From positions 1 to 37,500 of the forward strand of contig CAJNDS010002300.1 of the NCBI GenBank assembly GCA_905221605.1: 37,500 nt of DNA. Direction: 5' to 3'. This DNA is from Symbiodinium natans. Taxonomy: Eukaryota; Sar; Dinophyceae; Suessiales; Symbiodiniaceae. The notes beneath the pieces were generated by a model, which did no database searches, was not told the origin of the DNA, and saw nothing but the letters and a program-made list of their open reading frames with translations. Position numbers and translations under genes: made by a program. The stretch's first letter is position 1, and every line of letters starts with the position of its first letter. This document shows positions 9,464 to 18,385 of the stretch, one piece after another.

Positions 9464-10896
9464 TCAGACACCTCTTCCCCGTCGGCGCCTTCCCCGGCCG
9501 CCCGACTCTCTCCCTCTCGGCGCAGTGTTTTGAGGGATTCCTCACGCTTGGTGATCTTCTCTAGCTTCACCATCGCGGTTCCCGCCACCTCCAGTATCTT
9601 CGACTGGAGCTTCTGCGCTCTCAGAAGAGCTTCGGACCGCGCGAGGTACTCCTTCGCGCTGCTGACCACCGTTTGGCCGAGCTCGAGGAACCCTTCCTCT
9701 GTGCTCTCGGCATGGGCCCCATCAGCGGGCTCCTCGTCCTCCTTCACCTTGACCGCGGCTGGAGGCGCCCGCGTGTCGGGAAGATCCGAGCTGGAACTAT
9801 CTTCCTCGACACCTTCAGCTTCTTGGGCTGCCTCTTCCTCGAGCGAGTCTTCGGCCTCGAGGACATTGGGGCCAGGGACGTTGCGCCTAGGGTACACCTT
9901 GGGCTTCGCTGGAACGATCGAAGTCCTAGGAGTCCCTGAGGGACGCCCTTTGGCCTTAGGCGCGGCCTTAGGAGGGGTAACAGGTTGGGCGGCCCCCGCG
10001 GCCATGACACGGCCCGCAGGGGCCAGCACAACCGTCGAGGAGCTCGCCGCGCCACTGCTGGCCGCAGCAGCTTGGGACGCTTGGACCGTGCCCAGTCTCG
10101 GTCCTCGCCCCAACGGCGGGTATGGGCCCGCACTGGCGTCGCCTAAACTCCTTAGGTCGACATGCTGGATCAACCGATCCACTTCTAACTCAGCAATCAA
10201 GACTGAGTAAACAGGCGAGCCCTTGGGGAGTGCCCAGATGCGGGAGATGCCAGTGGCCCTAATCTGGCCAGTGAGAGCCACCCCATCCGCTCCCGAATAG
10301 ATAGGCACTCCGGTTTCCCGCAGGACCGCCAACCGGACTTCGACTATGCAAGTCGATCCGCGGCGGAACCCGCGTCTCCCGTCCTCCCACTGCGTGGGGC
10401 AGTGGCCTAGGACGTAGTGCACTCCGAGGCGGCCTCCCGGCCCGCCGCCGGGGATCAAGCCGTTCTGAATCAGGCTTGGCACGACATGCAGGTCCGTGCC
10501 GTGCCACATGGCCGGGCCATACCGGTCTATAAGCTCGTTGATGGCGGTCTCACTTAGACCCTCCATCATGAACCCCATAGGATGGCCACAATCGGCCGAG
10601 TGGCCTTGGAAGGCACGCAGGAAGCCAGCGTGCGAGGTATCTAACCTCGGCTTCCGCTGGTTGGCGTCGTGCGCGACCGCCTGGTTGTACTGGTTGATGG
10701 TGATGCCAAGTTGCTCGATCAACTCATCAACCGGGTAGAGGCCGCCCGGAGCGAACCGGCCTCTGCAACCAGCTTCGCCGTGCCGCATGCATCGGACTAG
10801 CCTGCGCTGCACGTCGTCAATCGTGGGCGGGCCCCTCCGGCCCTTAGGGCCTGGGCTCTTGCTCTTGCCCCTGCCCTTCGACCCTCCTCCACCCAT
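9142..10896 (-). CDS. Tpt1/KptA-like RNA 2'-phosphotransferase with coiled-coil tail
   Basis: 584 residues from an in-frame ATG at 10896. Residues ~26-100 match the Tpt1 winged-helix lobe: RCMRHG (Arg38-His39), then a stretch ending DANQRKPRL and RAFQGHS (Arg94, His99). Residues ~130-245 match the ADP-ribosyltransferase-like lobe: WHGT at 131-134, FRRGSTCIVEV (Arg178/179) and YSGADGVALTG. Yeast Tpt1 needs an Arg-His pair and two further Arg; plausible counterparts of all four are present. Known: Tpt1 removes a 2'-phosphate from RNA using NAD+, and some members ADP-ribosylate 5'-phosphate ends. After ~250 come a Pro/Ala linker with the palindromic motif, an acidic Ser-rich tract (~346-372) and a likely coiled coil (~408-462). 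The frame is open upstream into the RT palm, so a fusion is possible. The last ~70-100 residues are probably out of frame. Confidence 0.8.
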   Translation of the reverse strand: MGGGGSKGRGKSKSPGPKGRRGPPTIDDVQRRLVRCMRHGEAGCRGRFAPGGLYPVDELIEQLGITINQYNQAVAHDANQRKPRLDTSHAGFLRAFQGHSADCGHPMGFMMEGLSETAINELIDRYGPAMWHGTDLHVVPSLIQNGLIPGGGPGGRLGVHYVLGHCPTQWEDGRRGFRRGSTCIVEVRLAVLRETGVPIYSGADGVALTGQIRATGISRIWALPKGSPVYSVLIAELEVDRLIQHVDLRSLGDASAGPYPPLGRGPRLGTVQASQAAAASSGAASSSTVVLAPAGRVMAAGAAQPVTPPKAAPKAKGRPSGTPRTSIVPAKPKVYPRRNVPGPNVLEAEDSLEEEAAQEAEGVEEDSSSSDLPDTRAPPAAVKVKEDEEPADGAHAESTEEGFLELGQTVVSSAKEYLARSEALLRAQKLQSKILEVAGTAMVKLEKITKREESLKTLRREGESRAAGEGADGEEVSDDTPPGLRGRAVPPGLQEAGPPSPPRPQRSLAPTLTATTDAPLRDAGWPLSRWCSTTCIRRPAMAPLSRPTWGSAPPHLLTLFVKTGGDGCSAEERTVSMGRCPCSE

Positions 10897-11568
10897 CGCG
10901 GCACTGAGGCCCGCGACTTTGCTGGACCTCCGATGGGCGAGGAAAACCTGACGCGCCCTTGAGCGGCCAGGACACGGCCCGCTGCAAGGGGCCGGTGTGC
11001 AGTAGTGGTAGGCAGCCGCTCCCGCGCGGCCAGGGCACGGCCCGCAGCGGGGCCTTGTGGTTGACCACGAAGGTCCGGGCGACCGATCGGTCGCTCCCGC
11101 GCGGTCTGGTCGCGACCCGCAGCGGGGCGCAGTGCACAGGCACGAACGCGGGGAGGGACTACCTACCCTAGGCTCTACAACACACTTGAACCGCTGCGGC
11201 GGGGGTTTGGGGAGTTTCCTTAAGGTCTGGGCTTTAAGGCTTCTACGGCTTCTGCTTCGACCTTGGACCGAACCTCTAGGCCTGCTTGCAAAACACTGGC
11301 TGCGAGACAGACGAACGAAGCTGCACGCGACGAACGACGAAAAATCCTTCTGCCCGCAGACCGGCGACCTGGGAAACGGCCCGCCCCAAAAACACCCGCC
11401 CTGAACACAGAAACACCCGAACAGCCCCAACATCCTGAGCATCAGAACGCGCGTGGGGTGATTCTGGTCTGAGCGCGCCGCGTCATGGTTCGCGCGCTTG
11501 GAGTTGTGCGCACCGCGAACGCCTAAGGCTTCAAGAGCAGACGACGCGCTCTGCGGAGCCGCGACTGC
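10897..11568 (-). other. Low-complexity linker between RT palm and Tpt1, with three motif copies
   Basis: This 672-nt stretch has no stop in the RT-palm/Tpt1 frame but encodes an Arg/Ser/Pro/Cys-rich string without a recognisable domain. It holds three spaced copies of the GC-rich near-palindrome (around 10963-10990, 11024-11050 and 11097-11125). It may be a translated spacer, or untranslated with Tpt1 starting at its own ATG (10896). Confidence 0.5.
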
Positions 11569-12618
11569 CCCCTTGGCGCACGCTTCGCGCACCGCCCCCT
11601 CGGCTTGGGCATCAGTGAAAAACTGCCCATCAATGACCCTACCCGTCCTAACAGTAAGATCATCCACGTAGGCTATCCACTCCTTAGTATACTTAAGGCG
11701 CCTACCTCTGCCGGGGGCATAGGCCCTATCAACCACAAAGTTGAAATCATCTGGGCCGTTAATCGGGCCAAAGGTGAGGCCGACAGGGAGATATTTCCCT
11801 GATCTTGCCACAATGGCCAACACCTCGCGAGCACGCTTGGTGTTCCTAATTTGATTAAACCCACTAACCGCATCCACGAAGGTATACCAAACCGAACCTA
11901 CTGCGGCGGCGAGCACATCGCTACCCCGCCGACAATAGTACGTGGAGCGCTTAATTCGGGCATTCACACGGCGGTAGTCAACCACCAAGCGTCGCTTCCT
12001 ATGCCGCTTGTAGCTGGGCATTTCCTTGGTCGGAAACGGCGCAGATCCCCAAGCCGAGCTGCCGCGGATCAACTGACCCCGCTTGCATTCTTCTTCAAGC
12101 TTGTCGTCGACCCATTGCGCGGACTCGCCCCTCAGACTGTGAGGCTGGGACGAGACCGGCGGCCCGGTGGGGATGCAGTCATGGGCGAACTTCCTGACCG
12201 TGGTCCTGGTGGTGTCCTCCACCCAGAACCCAGCGGCCTTCCGCCGTATGACCTCCCTAACGGCTGCGATGTCAGCATCGGTCAGCCCTGGTCTGGTTGG
12301 TCCAGGCTCGATCTTCAAACCCGACCATACGAGGTCTCTATAGGCCTCGGTGCGCCTAGGATCCTCCGCGACCTTCTCGCCCGCAAGAGCATAGACCTCA
12401 AGGTCAGCCCGGACGGAATCCCAGTCCTTGGCGTCCGCCTTGGTCCGCCAAAACGCTTCCTTCTCAGCGGCGTACTTATCCACCTCCTTATCCAGCTCCG
12501 CACGCTCTGCTGGCGTGAGGTCCTCGCCCGAGCGCACGTCCGGGAGGGGAACGACTGGAGAAGGGCTGTGGCGCAGCCGCGGCGCTATCTGCACCCGCAG
12601 TGGCTGGAAAGCTTTCAA
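11569..12618 (-). CDS. pol: Pol part 2: RT fingers and palm (YVDD), displaced downstream of integrase
   Basis: The N-terminal 350 residues of an 1158-codon open frame (12618 to 9142). Fingers: KRRLVVDYRRVN at ~208-219. Motif A: FVDAVSGFNQI with Asp249. Motif B: LTFGPINGPDDF at ~281-292. Motif C: AYVDDLTV with Asp319 and Asp320. These are the catalytic motifs of a Ty3-type reverse transcriptase, all present. The thumb and motif E are missing here and instead precede RNase H in the upstream frame, so the enzyme is split in permuted order. Similarity ends near 11569. The frame then continues without a stop through a low-complexity stretch into the Tpt1 domain. The ATG/GTG start at 12618 is not trustworthy; entry by +1 shift from the upstream frame is likely. 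Confidence 0.85.
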
Positions 12619-15600
12619 CTGCAGCGGTGCACAGCTCTTCTGCGCCCCTCAGACCAAGGTCCTGGAGCGAAGCGCAGAAAGCCGCCCCTATGAGGTTGTA
12701 GTCGGCTTGCGCGCGCTCAACGTGCTTGTGCTGCACTGCGCCTAACGCATCCGGCCTACTACACCTTAAACCTACCGATTCTAAGCTGAAATCGGCGAGC
12801 CACAGGGCCCCGCTCTCAACGAGGTTGCCGCGGCCACTGGCCCACGCGAACTGGCACATGTCAGCCCGCACGAAAGCCCAAGGCCAGCGTGGCTCTGCGA
12901 GCGTCCCAAACAAGGCGCCCCACTCCTCTAGCCGCCAGGGTTCCCACTCGCCTTTTTGTGCCTGCAAATGCAGCGCGACGTGGGCGCCCGCGCGCGTGCG
13001 TTCCTGCGCCCACCGGACGACTAGCTGGAGGAAAGCCCGGGGCACATTCTTGCCCTCAAGCCCAATCACGAGCACCTTCGGCTCTGTGCGCAAAACAGCG
13101 CCGCAAATAGCCTCTAAGTGCTCTTCTGCGGCCAGGTTCCAGGTGATCCCGTAGGCTTGCTTGCCTTGCGCAAAAGCGGGAACAACCCTGTACCCGTGCC
13201 TCCTAGCCGCGTCGGAGACGACCGCGTCACCCCAAGCAACCTCTAAGACATCGGCAACCCCTCCAAGGAAATACTGCCGGAACCAACTTTCGACAGCACC
13301 CGACTCTGGGGAAGCCCTAGGCTGCAACACGCGGGGTTCCGCGACCAAGAGGTCCGCGAGGGCCTCTCGGATCGAGAGCACACCCGTGCCAGTGCGAGAC
13401 GCTCTCTCGAGCGTCCTGTCCTGTAACGAGTACGCTCCCTTGTCCAACTTTCTGGCCGAGGCTGCCGCAAGCACGCCGTCGCGGTTCAGGTCGATCTTGG
13501 AAATGATCTCCCTGACGGAAACCGCTTCGTGGGCCGGACGAGTCCCCTCTGAAAGCGTGAGCGCACCGTCCTCGGCGATGTATGCAAGCCGCCATTTGAC
13601 GCGAACCCCGCTGGCGTCGGGGAGATAGCGGTGCACGCCGACCTGCGCACGGGCCGCATCTACCTGCGTGACCCGTCCTAACCTGCACACCTTAGGGCCT
13701 CCACCTACACCCCGATAGGCAATGCGGTCACCAAGGCGGAGGACGAAGTCCCTCCCGCGCCTGGTCAGCGTGAACTCCACCTGCTTGGCGTCGCCTTGAA
13801 CCTGTTGCCCTAAGCTGGGGCGAGACGAGCCGTCCCCGCCGGTTCCATCGTCCTCAAAGACGACCGGCTCGCGGGATTCCGCGCCATCTGCATCCGCAGG
13901 AACAAGAATGCAGTCTTCTGCGTGCGCCTCCATCGGGCCGCGCCGGGCGGAAGAAGTACCCCCCGACTCCATCGACACGGGCTCCAAGGTGAGCCTGTGG
14001 CCCTTGACTTCCAACACGCGCCAGGGGCCGGTCAGACCCGGTTTCCAAGGCACACGCCCCGCCCCCTCTGAACGGGCCCTCGGAGCGTTCCAGACCACTC
14101 GGTCGCCTGGCTTAAGGTCCACAGTGCGCCTATGGCGATTTGCAAGTTTCGCCCGCGCTTCTGAAGACCGCGTCCAGTGCTCTCGGACCGCAGCAGCTAG
14201 TTCCGAGAACTGCTTAAACTGGCTCCGAGCCCAATCAGAGATGGGTTCAAACTGCAAGGCGTCTCGCAGGACGTCCTTTTCAAGTGGTAGAGCGAGCGAC
14301 CAGCTCCGCTCTAGGTCCCTCGGGGTATACCCGTGGGGTCCCGGAGTGTTATCTATGACGTACTCCGCCACCACGAGCCAATCCGACCAAGCTTCGGAAA
14401 GGGAGGCGCCGACTTGCCTGACGACCGCCCCCAGCACCTTTTGAACTTCTTGGTGGACTCGCTCGTTTGCGCCCAACTCACAAGGCCTCAAGGGCGCGCT
14501 GAACCGCCACTCGGTCCCAAGCATAGCGCTGAGTTCTGCCATGAGCGCATTCTTGAACTCTGGCCCTCTATCCGACCTGATGAGGCTCGGGATCGTCCTG
14601 CTGCGAAGCACACAGCGTACGAACGCCCTCCTGACTTCAGCATGAGTCAGAGACCTCATCGGCTCGAGGAGGACAGCATGACTGAGGCAATCGAAGTACG
14701 TAAGCGAGTACCTATGCCCTTCCCTGTCCTCTCGGTTTGGACCTTCACAGTCCACGCTGACTTCCTGCCAGCATGTCTCGGCGCCACATTTGACCGCACG
14801 AGCCTCGACCTTCGTCGGTCGAGAGCGGCCCTTAATGCAAGCGAGACATTTGGCGACCCAGGTCCGCACATCTTTCTCTAAGTCGGGCCACCAGACTGCC
14901 CTCTCTAGCAGCTTGATGGTAACCTCAGCGGACCTATGGGCCCCAAGGACTCCGCAGTGGACTGAATTGTAGCAAGCGCGGCGCCAGGTCACTCCATTCG
15001 CGCCCGCAGCCCCGTTGGGAACCACTGGGACAACGACGGTTTGACCCGTCCTGAGGGTCACCTCGCGCTCAAGCAACCCGTCTCCGGATATCACCATCGG
15101 CGGCTCTGGCTTGCGAATCGAGCCCGCCAATGAGGGATCGCGCCGCTGACCCTCGTACCACGCCGTACGAAGGGATCCCGTGACTCGGAACTCCGAAATG
15201 TTCGCCGCGTCCCTTGCCTCGACCGCAAGCTGCTCACGACGATTTTCGTCCTCCTCCGCGATCAGGCTCAAAGACGGAACACCGCCCTTAAACTCGACCT
15301 TGACCTTGGTTGAGGAATGGTCCCAAATGCACATGATGGGGCTATGGCTGACGAGCTCTAGAACCACTGCAGGGCCCTTGTGCTCCTCACCCAAAAACGC
15401 CAAAACTCTACCCTTCAGCTTGCACTCATTGGCATTCTTTCCGCGACTGATAGCGCCCGCGGTCCAATGCCCTTCTACGCCCTCGTTGGACGAAGAGAAT
15501 TGAGCAAGGACCCTTGACGCCTGCCGGGTAGAACTGCGGGGATCCGAAGCTTCTCCGGTTGCCCGCCAGCCAACGACCTGAGTAACCCTACCCACAAGGG

Positions 15601-18385
15601 CTATCAGCTTGCCGAAGGAGGGGTCTAAGGCAACCTTTTTGCCATTAGACCTCCAGAGCACTTCACACTGCTCATTCACGACATGTCTGTGGCCGTGCCA
15701 GTTCTCTACTGACGACCAATGCACGACGATGTCGCCTTGAACCACATTCAAGGGCGAGCAGTTGTGCCCCGCCACCACAGCACCATCTTCTCTAACCACC
15801 CATGTGGTCCAGTAAGGCTTCACATCGCCCCACTTGGAAAGATCCTTGTGCTGGGAGCCGAGGCTGAGCTTCATGGAATGGCTCTTCTTCCATATCTTCC
15901 CACTCAGCATACCATATGCTGTGGGAACTGGAGCATCTTTGGGCGTAGTCCTGAACCCTACCGCCCATTGCTGGATGGTTGAGGACCTAACCCTAACTAA
16001 TCCTCCTGTCCTATCCAAAGTTGCAAGGACGGAGTTGACCTCTAGGCCCACCTCATGGGCCTCAAGGTCGCCCTCAAGCGGAGGTTCGGGCTCCTCCCGC
16101 TCGGCTATCTCTACCGAGGTATCGACTGCCTCTTTCTCGATGCAGGCGGGGCAGCGAGAAAACAGGTAGGTCCGCTTGCCGCAGATGCACAGACCCTCAT
16201 GGTCCCAGAGGGGTCGTGACGGTTCGTCCAGCATTCCTCTAATGCTGGCATCATCGATGGAACGAACCGCGTCCAGCCTCAAGGACCGCAGAACTTCCGC
16301 CCCCAATGCCTGCTTCCCTACGATCCCAAAACCTCGCAGGGGAGGCTCCGGAAAATCCTTCTTGAGTTCCGGACAAGCCTCGGCCACTTCCAAGTGGCCT
16401 TGCTGCGTGCGCCAAAGGCGTGGCCGCACCGCCCAGATAGCCTTGATGCCTGCCCAAGCCTCTCCTACAGCCCTGGCTTCCTTGCGCTGCAGGTTCCTTG
16501 CTTGGAGCGTGAGCTCAACAACCAAAGGCCACCTAAGGACGGCTGTGACAAGCCCGCCTTGCCCAAGTCCTACGAGGAATTGCGGGCGAAACCCCGAAGC
16601 TTCCCTAAGAACCTTGGCACACGAAGTAAGCAAGTCGACCCTGATCCGCTTGATCTTCTTGGTCCCTGCGAGCCTGCCGGCCCCGCAATCGAAATGCGAG
16701 GCAAGCCCGTCGGTATCCTCAAACGGACCCCAACAACCCCTGACAGCCACAGAAACTCCAGGGAGGCTCGCTTGGAAGACGCGCCTGATCTCAGTCAGCT
16801 CTGCGTCCTGCTCTTTCCAACGCGCGTAGTCAAAGACAACCATGACGCGCACCGGAAGGGCTGCGACGACGCACATCGGCACAGCCGCGGCCTGGACACG
16901 GCCCGCAGGCTCTGGGACGGCGTCGTTGCCGACCGCCCAGGGCACGGGTCCGTCACCCTCAGTACCCTCTCCGAGGTACTGGTCCAGGTCGAAACCTCGG
17001 AGTTGGCCCGAAAGGCCCTCGAGATCTTTCGTCCTCGCCGCAAGGAGCGCATCCCGATCTTTGGGATTGCGGCTAAAACTGTCACCCAGCGTCGCTGAGC
17101 GACCGCTAAGGCTCCTTATTTCGGACCCATCCATAAGGATTTCCGCAACCCACCGGACGAGTTTCGGATCCATTCCGATGTCCGACGTTTGCGCTCGGGT
17201 AAGGTTGGCATGATCTGTCCAACACAGAGTCCGAATAGAGCCAAACATGCGGCGTGTCGCCCGCTTTACCTCGAGCTGGGCAAACGCCTCCTGTATCAAG
17301 GGCGGCCAGTTCTGCTGCGCGGGGGTCAAGCTCTTCGAGTGCGTCATAAGCACTTTGAGCTGACTCAAGTCACGCGTCATCTGCACGACGCTGCCCCCTA
17401 CCGCGATGCCCGACGCATCCGCGATCTGCTCAAGGGGACACGACCCATCCGCAGCAGAGGCCTCATCGAAGGTAGCCAAATTGATGCGGTTCTGCATCAT
17501 GCGCTTAATCGCTTTAAAGGCTTTGCAACCCTCGGTGGCGGCTGAGCCCAGCCCGCCTTCAGGAAAGACGGCGCCTGGCTTCTGCCACTGCCCTAAAATC
17601 TTGGCTGCGTGCCCATACTCAACAGGCAGGTAGCCGCGCAACCAATTTGCGCAACCCAAAAATTGCTGAATGTGAAGCTTCTCCCAGAGCGGGGGAAAGT
17701 CAATCACCGCCTGACAACGCTCTTCGTCAGGCGAACTCCCGTCCCGCCCAATGTTGTGTCCTAGGAGCTTGCCTTTGGAGACACAAACTTCGGCCTTGCT
17801 GATTCCAAAGGAGAACCCAAACAAGATTGACTTGTCTAGGAAACCCTCTAAGGAAACGAGGCGGTCGAGGAGGTGCGGGCACGCCTTTGGGTGCCGGGCG
17901 CGCATATCTGCCGCGAGCTTCTCATAATAGTAGTCCGTTGGAGGCTCTTCGATCATCTTGTCGATATCCCAGCTCTCCACGATATGATAGCTCGGGCAGC
18001 GCGCCGTCGACCGCGTCTGCTGGGCGCACAGCGTCACTTGCGCCTCTTCCAGCCGTGGCCGATCCCTCACGCCAGCCAGCCCAGCGTGGCCCCTTGCGCG
18101 TCCTAAAGACCGCGAGGCGTTCGGTGACTGGAACCTCATCGCTGCACGCAACGCTTTCCGCCACACGCAAATCCCTCGTGTCCCAAAGACGCCACGCCTC
18201 ACCTGCGCGCTGAAGCAAGCACGTTTCGTAAGGCGCCTTCTCGACCGCCAGGGTCCCAAGGTCCTTCTGCGCAGGGCGCCTACCCCACACAGACGCGTAA
18301 CCACCTGGCGCCTCCCACCAGCTGTCGACGCTTGGAAGGTGGTCCAAGCAAGTAAGCACTCCAGGCTCCTCAACAGGGCGCCCAA
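12488..18385 (-). CDS. pol: Pol part 1: RT thumb, RNase H, insert, integrase, methyltransferase-like tail
   Basis: A 1965-codon open frame; the first ~105 residues are probably a shadow of the protease frame. Residues ~171-270 match RT motif E and thumb (GKLLGHNIGRDG at ~205, FLGCANWLRGYLP at ~242). RNase H spans ~300-400, with Asp323 (ADASG), Glu366 and Asp391 (TDH). Residues ~500-1130 are an uncharacterised insert with a CxC...CxxC ribbon at 733-748. The integrase has HHCC (His1143, His1150, Cys1180, Cys1183) and catalytic Asp1212, Asp1272, Glu1308, with exactly 35 residues between the last two, then a GPY/F module at ~1423-1469. Residues ~1690-1900 resemble the methyltransferase-like tail of dinoflagellate retroelement polyproteins. 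No RT palm motifs A-C occur in this frame; they lie downstream at 11569-12618. The frame must shift +1 near 12560-12618 to continue into the palm. Confidence 0.85.
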   Translation of the reverse strand: MGALLRSLECLLAWTTFQASTAGGRRQVVTRLCGVGALRRRTLGPWRSRRRLTKRACFSAQVRRGVFGTRGICVWRKALRAAMRFQSPNASRSLGRARGHAGLAGVRDRPRLEEAQVTLCAQQTRSTARCPSYHIVESWDIDKMIEEPPTDYYYEKLAADMRARHPKACPHLLDRLVSLEGFLDKSILFGFSFGISKAEVCVSKGKLLGHNIGRDGSSPDEERCQAVIDFPPLWEKLHIQQFLGCANWLRGYLPVEYGHAAKILGQWQKPGAVFPEGGLGSAATEGCKAFKAIKRMMQNRINLATFDEASAADGSCPLEQIADASGIAVGGSVVQMTRDLSQLKVLMTHSKSLTPAQQNWPPLIQEAFAQLEVKRATRRMFGSIRTLCWTDHANLTRAQTSDIGMDPKLVRWVAEILMDGSEIRSLSGRSATLGDSFSRNPKDRDALLAARTKDLEGLSGQLRGFDLDQYLGEGTEGDGPVPWAVGNDAVPEPAGRVQAAAVPMCVVAALPVRVMVVFDYARWKEQDAELTEIRRVFQASLPGVSVAVRGCWGPFEDTDGLASHFDCGAGRLAGTKKIKRIRVDLLTSCAKVLREASGFRPQFLVGLGQGGLVTAVLRWPLVVELTLQARNLQRKEARAVGEAWAGIKAIWAVRPRLWRTQQGHLEVAEACPELKKDFPEPPLRGFGIVGKQALGAEVLRSLRLDAVRSIDDASIRGMLDEPSRPLWDHEGLCICGKRTYLFSRCPACIEKEAVDTSVEIAEREEPEPPLEGDLEAHEVGLEVNSVLATLDRTGGLVRVRSSTIQQWAVGFRTTPKDAPVPTAYGMLSGKIWKKSHSMKLSLGSQHKDLSKWGDVKPYWTTWVVREDGAVVAGHNCSPLNVVQGDIVVHWSSVENWHGHRHVVNEQCEVLWRSNGKKVALDPSFGKLIALVGRVTQVVGWRATGEASDPRSSTRQASRVLAQFSSSNEGVEGHWTAGAISRGKNANECKLKGRVLAFLGEEHKGPAVVLELVSHSPIMCIWDHSSTKVKVEFKGGVPSLSLIAEEDENRREQLAVEARDAANISEFRVTGSLRTAWYEGQRRDPSLAGSIRKPEPPMVISGDGLLEREVTLRTGQTVVVPVVPNGAAGANGVTWRRACYNSVHCGVLGAHRSAEVTIKLLERAVWWPDLEKDVRTWVAKCLACIKGRSRPTKVEARAVKCGAETCWQEVSVDCEGPNREDREGHRYSLTYFDCLSHAVLLEPMRSLTHAEVRRAFVRCVLRSRTIPSLIRSDRGPEFKNALMAELSAMLGTEWRFSAPLRPCELGANERVHQEVQKVLGAVVRQVGASLSEAWSDWLVVAEYVIDNTPGPHGYTPRDLERSWSLALPLEKDVLRDALQFEPISDWARSQFKQFSELAAAVREHWTRSSEARAKLANRHRRTVDLKPGDRVVWNAPRARSEGAGRVPWKPGLTGPWRVLEVKGHRLTLEPVSMESGGTSSARRGPMEAHAEDCILVPADADGAESREPVVFEDDGTGGDGSSRPSLGQQVQGDAKQVEFTLTRRGRDFVLRLGDRIAYRGVGGGPKVCRLGRVTQVDAARAQVGVHRYLPDASGVRVKWRLAYIAEDGALTLSEGTRPAHEAVSVREIISKIDLNRDGVLAAASARKLDKGAYSLQDRTLERASRTGTGVLSIREALADLLVAEPRVLQPRASPESGAVESWFRQYFLGGVADVLEVAWGDAVVSDAARRHGYRVVPAFAQGKQAYGITWNLAAEEHLEAICGAVLRTEPKVLVIGLEGKNVPRAFLQLVVRWAQERTRAGAHVALHLQAQKGEWEPWRLEEWGALFGTLAEPRWPWAFVRADMCQFAWASGRGNLVESGALWLADFSLESVGLRCSRPDALGAVQHKHVERAQADYNLIGAAFCASLQDLGLRGAEELCTAAVESFPATAGADSAAAAPQPFSSRSPPGRALGRGPHASRACGAG

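Noticed and set aside
10963-11125. CRISPR-like array from three spaced palindromic repeats
   Set aside because: Repeats differ from each other, spacing is irregular, and the setting is a eukaryotic retroelement.
12488-12560. Real C-terminus of the pol part 1 frame
   Set aside because: The last ~25 residues are Arg/Gly/Pro-rich and overlap the better-looking start of the RT-palm frame, so they are probably a shadow.
13465-13500. EF-hand in the pol tail (DLNRDGVL)
   Set aside because: Only one partial loop with no paired hand; probably chance.
17576-18100. A simple deletion of the RT palm in a dead element
   Set aside because: The palm is present intact downstream with all catalytic motifs, so displacement explains the data better than loss.
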